Positions 59,318 to 64,000 of a stretch of 64,000 nt of DNA are shown one piece after another. A program made the position numbers and the translations under genes. The notes beneath the pieces were generated by a model that saw only the letters and a program-made list of their open reading frames with translations, did not search any database and was not told the origin of the DNA. The DNA is from Haemaphysalis longicornis (taxonomy: Eukaryota; Arthropoda; Arachnida; Ixodida; Ixodidae). The number at the start of each line of letters is the position of its first letter. Within the stretch, counting starts at the first letter, position 1. The stretch lies in assembly GCA_013339765.2 (NCBI GenBank), contig CM023448.1, forward strand, positions 326,707,441 through 326,771,440, written 5' to 3'.

Positions 59318-59758
59318 ACTGTAGTCTAGTCTCCGAAGCAGTATACGAAAGGTTGCGGGAAATGAGGATAGATGGAAATGGAACAGACAGCTTAGGAAGC
59401 GACCACAAGTGGCTTACCTTGCCCTTTGGAGGCGCAACCCGGACAAATTTAGAAATAGGTAAAGCCGGATGGACTAATTTTAACAATGAACAGTTAAAGA
59501 TCATCGCTGATGTGATGGAAGGCGAAATTATTAAGTACCTAGACAAAAATTGGGATTACGACGAAATGATCGGGTTCATAAAGCATAAGATGGAAGAAGC
59601 TAGTTAAGCAACGAAAGCGATGGAAATGGAAGAGAAACAGAGAAGCTAGTGGAATAAAGAAATAAAATAGGCAATTGACCCACAAAAAAAGGCGTCGACA
59701 GAACATAGAGAGGCAAAAAGAACTGGTATATGGAACCGGAGGTAGTGAAGGAAAATAA

Positions 59759-60020
59759 TTGGCCGACATCCCGCCCTGCGAAAGTGCATGTCCAGCGAAG
59801 CTACTGAAAACGACTACACGTGCTGATGGGAAATGGTATGAAATGTTCCTCGTCATCTCGGCGGTCTTGTCGCTTGCGCTCGGCATCTGTGGCGGCAAAT
59901 GCTGGGTACTGGCGCACACGCTGGCACTCGATTGACGCCAACCCCCATTTTCGGGGGCAGCTGTATGCCTGATTACCCTGACGCATGCGCTCAGTGCCTT
60001 GGGCCAGAACTGTAAGTCCT
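59759..60020. repeat. dispersed repeat, copy B
   Basis: CATCCCGCCCTGCGAA, GGTATGAAATGTTCC, GCGGCAAATGCTGGGT and TATGCCTGATTACCCTGAC match copy A at 33268-34010 in order. It interrupts the retrotransposon between endonuclease and reverse transcriptase, so it is a mobile family. Confidence 0.58.
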
Positions 60021-62436
60021 GCCTGGGTTTTCTGTTTACGACACGATAATTTCCAACCAACGAGACACTAACAGCTTACGTTGTAAAATGGACAAGCTAC
60101 CGGGAGAAAAAACTGGAAGTGCAGAGAATGGCGCAAGCACAGATCAAGCAAAAAAGCGACCAATAAATATGGATGGCATGAATACGGAAGGAGGACAAAA
60201 GCGCATACAAGAAGTTTTTAAGCCATGTAAAAAGCAGTGGGCTCAAAAAACAATGTCCATCAAAAATTCTTAATAGATGATGAGGGAAACATTTTGAAGG
60301 AGAGCAGGCATTGGCGCATATTCATTGGGAGATAGGTGAGGAATTTAGGAAATAGAGGAAGTGAAGCCTACACCGATGACAACCGCGCCACAGAAGACTG
60401 CGGCAAGGGAAATAAATTTGAGAAACCTTTATTGTAAAAAAGCAGAGCAAAAGGTTTCCCCCAAACAGCAGTGGGCCCAAACGGAATACCAACGCAGCTG
60501 ATAAACCTGCTTGGAGCAAAACGTAAGGCATCATTGATCAGGCCACAAGATAAGGTGATGCAAACCCAGCAAATACCGGAGGATTGGCTGCAGAGTATAG
60601 GATGAATTTATATATTGTGAGGACGTTGTTAGGAGGCGACAGGACCGTTGCTTCTTAGCTCCTTTATTAGGAGGCGAGTAAGCAGGAATTCAAGATGGCA
60701 ATCCAGCCGAACACTGATGGTGATCCGTCGATAAAGAGGAATCGTCGGTGATGTTGAGCATGTACAAGGAATGAAGAAGTAATGTCCGCAAGCCGGTGGT
60801 GATGATGGTTAGCAATTGCTGCCTACGGTGGCAGACAAGCTTTAGCCGCAAACAAGGCTCACAATATAAAGGCAGAGGCAGAACGACCAGTATTGATTCA
60901 TACATACCACTTACTGTAACATCAGTGGTCATTCGTGTTGCGGGTGATAAAATCAGAAATTGAAGCATGGATGGATGCAAATGAAGTCCTTGGGGAACTG
61001 CAGAATGGATTTAGACAGGACAGGCGCTTACATGGTCATTTTTTGTGATAAAACAGTGAATTTAAATCGCGAAAGCTCAGAATAGACCATTATGGATTAC
61101 GTTCTTGGACATTAAAGGGGCATATATGACAACGTAAACAGGGAACTGATGTGGAGGGTGCTGAAACTCTAGGGCTTAAATTGCGAGTTAATACAGTTAC
61201 TTATAGCAATAAAGACAATAGAGTGCATCTGACATCGGAAGGACAGAAATACGCCCAGCAGGCCAACACCCATCGAGGACAGAAACAGGGATACCCTTTG
61301 AGTCCAATACTGTTTATGCTTTATATGGCAGGGTTAAAAAAGAAACTAGAAAGAAGTCATTTAGGGTTCAACCTAGGCATATGTGGCAAGGCGAAGTGGT
61401 ACAGCAGAGTATTCCGGGAATGTTATACGCAGGCTACATTGTTCTTTTAGCTGATAACCAGAGCGACATGCAACGGCTCATAAATAATAGTGGCCAGGAA
61501 GCCACAGACTTCGGGTAAAATTTTAGAACTGAAAAATCTGGAATAATGGTTTTCAATGACGCTACCACTGACGCAGTGTCATTCCCGCATGGCGAATCAC
61601 CCAGAGTCAAGGAATATAAATATTTGGCAGTGTGGATAAACGAAGGAGGCAACTACTTAAGAAGTCACGAGGAGCAACGTAAGATTAAAGGAAAGCGAAA
61701 CGCAGCTATATTGAAGCATAGATCTGTGTGGGGGTATAACAAATATGAAGGAGTGAGAGGGATGTGGAAAGGAGTGGTGATTCCGGGTCTCACATTTGCG
61801 AATGCTGTACTGTGCTTAAAATCAGATGTTCTATCAGGCCTTGAAGTGAACCAGAGAACGGTAGGCCGTTTGGCCTTAGGCGCACATGGATAAACAACTA
61901 ACGAAGCAGTACAGGGAGATATGGGCTAGGCGTCGTTTGAAGTTTGAGATACACATAGTAAAATATGTTTTGAGATGAGGTTGAGAGCAATGGATCAACG
62001 AAAGTGGGCAGCTTAAGTTTTTAGGTACCTATACATGAAAAGGGTGTACACGAAGTGGTAAAGGAAGACTAGAAGGACAACGATGAAATACGGAAAGAGC
62101 AGTGGAGAATTGAACACAGCTTACATAACCAAAAAAGAAGCAAGGCATATAGAAACGAACAAATGCAGAGAAAAAATGGAAGCTAAAACGTCGTAAGAGA
62201 TGTACAGGGCAGAGAAACTTTATCTTGAATTGCTGATTGTAATATCAAAATTAATTGTCTCATAAATATACATTTGTAAAGGTTGAAGTTTTGAACATTT
62301 CTGAAGGTTTCAGATTAAGGGTGAGAGAGAGAACTAACTTCCAGCAAATGGCTGTCGTAATTGAATACTATCCAAATACTATCCAAAATGGCTCCCCGAT
62401 TGGGTGATCATGTTGGAGTCAGTAGTATTAACTTTA

Positions 62437-62580
62437 TGGGTCCAATTGGGCCAACTGGCGATCCTATTCGAGCAAATGGGACCAATTCGGATCGCTCCAA
62501 TAGGTCCAAATGGACCAATTGGGTTGCCATTTGGACCCATTGGGTTGCAAATTGGACCAATTGGTCGGCCAATGGTTTTT
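62437..62580. repeat. degenerate minisatellite of CCAATTGG-type words
   Basis: Words such as CCAATTGGG, GGACCAATT, CCATTTGGACCC and GGACCAATTGG recur at intervals of roughly 15-24 bases. Read on the plus strand this gives a peptide rich in G-P-I (IGPNGPIGLPFGPIG). It is a repeat, not a recognised gene. Confidence 0.6.
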
Positions 62581-62588
62581 TTCGGCTA

Positions 62589-62735
62589 GGCGACAGCTCT
62601 CTTTCAACCATCCCACAGTAAGAGAGCTGCGCCGCAGTGGCAGCCGCAGGCTGGCAAGAAGGCGACAGCTCTCTTTCAACCATCCCACAGTCATCACCGG
62701 CCGCTATGGCCATCACCGGCCGCTATGCGAGACTG
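62589..62735. repeat. 31-bp and 17-bp direct repeats
   Basis: The 31-bp word starting GGCGACAGCTCTCTTTCAAC occurs exactly at 62589-62619 and 62661-62691. It is followed by two copies of CATCACCGGCCGCTATG. Confidence 0.8.
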
Positions 62736-63118
62736 GGAAGCTGTGTGCATGTTCACGGCTTCACGCGCATACACACACACCCCCACACTTGTTGGCTGCG
62801 CACTATCGGCCCCACACAAAGAACACACGGGGCCCATAACATGTAGGGGCCTGAATTCCTTGTCTGTCTGTTGCGGCCTCACTGTACTGTCATTCACCAC
62901 GCACCGGGCAAAAAGTACACAGAAGTTGCGTCCCTGAATTCTTTCTCACATAATACCGGACGACTGAAAAAAAAATCGTGAAAAAATTTAACAAAATTAC
63001 CTAATGGTGACGATAACATCACGTTTAATGGCGCAAGGCCGACAATTGTCGGCGTTGGAGAAATCCCAACAGACATTCAGGCTGTTGGACCGACAGTCAA
63101 TCCGGAAATTCGGCATAT

Positions 63119-63206
63119 CGGTCTGTTGGTCTGATGGCAGTCTGTTGGTCTGAATGCAGTCTGTTGGTCTGAATGCAGTCTGTTGGTCTGAATGCAGTCT
63201 GTTGGT
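63119..63206. repeat. 19-bp minisatellite
   Basis: About four and a half units of CAGTCTGTTGGTCTGAATG; the central units are identical and the outer ones variant. Confidence 0.9.
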
Positions 63207-63341
63207 GAAGCTATAGGTCCGATGACGAGATTGACTTAGGACACATGCTGTGAGGTGTGGAACTGGTTTACAAGTTTGGCAAGCATGTAGGCCTTTTAGC
63301 AAAATAAAAATAGAGGAGTTCATTTTGTGCTGCTCACTTAT

Positions 63342-63443
63342 TTATTTGCGCTGCATGTCGCCGAGCTTTTGCGAAAGGTGCTTTCGCACCACCTTTATCC
63401 TTGCTTCAGTGGGCTCCGCAGACGCAGTCCTAGCCACACAGAT
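63342..63443 (-). CDS. possible terminal exon, 33 codons
   Basis: A strong acceptor (CTCTTTTTTCAG, AG at 63444-63445) precedes a frame reading ICVARTASAEPTEARIKVV then RKHLSQKLGDMQRK and TAA. AATAAA overlaps the stop. The basic, helical-looking ending suits a protein C-terminus, but I do not recognise the family. No upstream exon was found within the window. It could also be chance or part of the nearby Penelope-like element. Confidence 0.25.
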   Translation of the reverse strand: MCVARTASAEPTEARIKVVRKHLSQKLGDMQRK

Positions 63444-63699
63444 CTGAAAAAAGAGCTGTAGATAGAGAGAATAATTAAGGGTTCAATGACCTTGTGAACA
63501 AAAGACAATGTGGTAAAAGGGTAACAAATATTGCCAAACAGGTTGCCAGTAAAAAGCAACACTTTGGGGAATAAACTAATACCCTGCAGCTTTTTTTCTT
63601 GTAAGCTAACACATGCTGGGCCTGCATCAAACCATTATTCATGAATGGCATTCAGGCACAATGTGAGACCATTTATTGTGCCAGAAGTTTCATATTAGG

Positions 63700-64000
63700 G
63701 GATGCTTGCTTTTGCTAAATTATGAGTTAGCTATGAGTTCTGATGCCAGATATCACATGCAATACCTTTCAGGGATGCGACCTTCTCTGGTATAAGGGCT
63801 GGTTTGGGCTTCGTTTTTGCATGGCCCTTGTTCACTTCGTTCCGGTGCTACATTAATCTTCTGTGCAGATTGCCTGTTTCGCCAATGTACACTGATTTGC
63901 ATTCGGCGCACGGAATCTAATAAACAACACCGGGAAGCTTGAAGCGCGAGAGGGGGTCTTTCACGCTGACAATGTCAGAACGTAGCTTGCTAGTGGGCAC
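63700..64000 (-). mobile_element. Penelope-like element, GIY-YIG domain, degenerate
   Basis: The minus strand from the window edge reads DPLSRFKLPGVVY, a stop, IPCAECKSVYIGETGNLHRR, LM, a stop, HRNEVNKGHAKTKPK. The VVY...SVYIGETG pattern is the GIY-YIG nuclease module with its C-x-x-C knuckle, as found at the C-terminus of Penelope-like retroelements. Two in-frame stops show it is inactive. The reverse transcriptase would lie beyond the window. Confidence 0.7.

Larger units (their letters stand above)
58010..62230 (+). mobile_element. non-LTR retrotransposon with AP endonuclease, dead and interrupted
   Basis: The plus strand encodes an AP-type endonuclease: ILVGDMNAHIEGLDRYTDHN (58130-58190) and QSSIDYS, cut at 58310 by a hAT element, resuming at 59326 as LVSEAVYERLREMRID and GSDHKWLTLPFG. 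After a dispersed repeat (59759-60020), the reverse transcriptase follows: DDEGNILKESRHW (60275), GYPLSPILFMLYMAGL (61288-61335), MLYAGYIVLLADN (61418-61456), VKEYKYLAVWINEGGNYL and PGLTFANAVLCLKSDV with LALGAHG (61600-61890). The catalytic YADD is YAGY, so both aspartates are lost, and many stops and frameshifts break the protein. The layout matches a tick-abundant endonuclease/reverse-transcriptase family; I leave the clade open. Confidence 0.82.

Noticed and set aside
63119..63206. CRISPR-like array
   Set aside because: The 19-bp units are directly adjacent with no spacers; it is a minisatellite.

Overview
The window looks like nuclear DNA from a hard (ixodid) tick. The clearest marker is a tRNA-derived SINE of the tick Ruka type, present in five copies. 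Retrotransposon types common in tick genomes and GA/CT-rich tails support this. There is no bacterial gene organisation and no operon, rRNA or CRISPR array. Most of the sequence is a mosaic of nested, broken mobile elements with long stretches in which I recognise nothing.

Two host genes can be supported. One is an intact, uninterrupted 437-codon cyclin A-like reading frame on the minus strand (52726-54039). It has a poly(A) signal just after the stop and CCAAT and CRE-like sites upstream. The other is a single 120-bp immunoglobulin-domain exon on the minus strand (14755-14874) with good splice sites, resembling the second Ig domain of Beaten-path proteins. Its remaining exons were not recognised, so the surrounding kilobases may be introns. 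A short possible terminal exon (63342-63443, minus) is weaker.

Layout. 2.1-4.5 kb: two Ruka SINEs and a hAT-type element with an exact 8-bp target duplication. 6.3-6.8 kb: a 272-bp tandem duplication. 7.9-14.2 kb: one CR1/Jockey-like retrotransposon cut into pieces by a TTAA element, two copies of a palindromic TA-flanked element and unresolved DNA. 14.8 kb: the Ig exon. 22-26 kb: a tandem repeat, the 3' end of an I-like element and a Tx1-like reverse transcriptase. 34.1-35.5 kb: a nearly perfect foldback. 36.5-39.2 kb: an RTE element with a second RTE inserted in it in the opposite direction. 41.7-46.7 kb: I-like and Jockey-like remnants, microsatellites and a perfect hairpin. 51-55.9 kb: a G-tract element, the cyclin gene and another I-like 3' end. 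58-62.2 kb: a dead non-LTR element interrupted by a hAT copy that itself carries a Ruka SINE. 62.4-64 kb: minisatellites and a degenerate Penelope-like GIY-YIG domain.

Family names rest on motifs read by eye. No database search or alignment program was run. Boundaries marked by target duplications are exact; the others are approximate.
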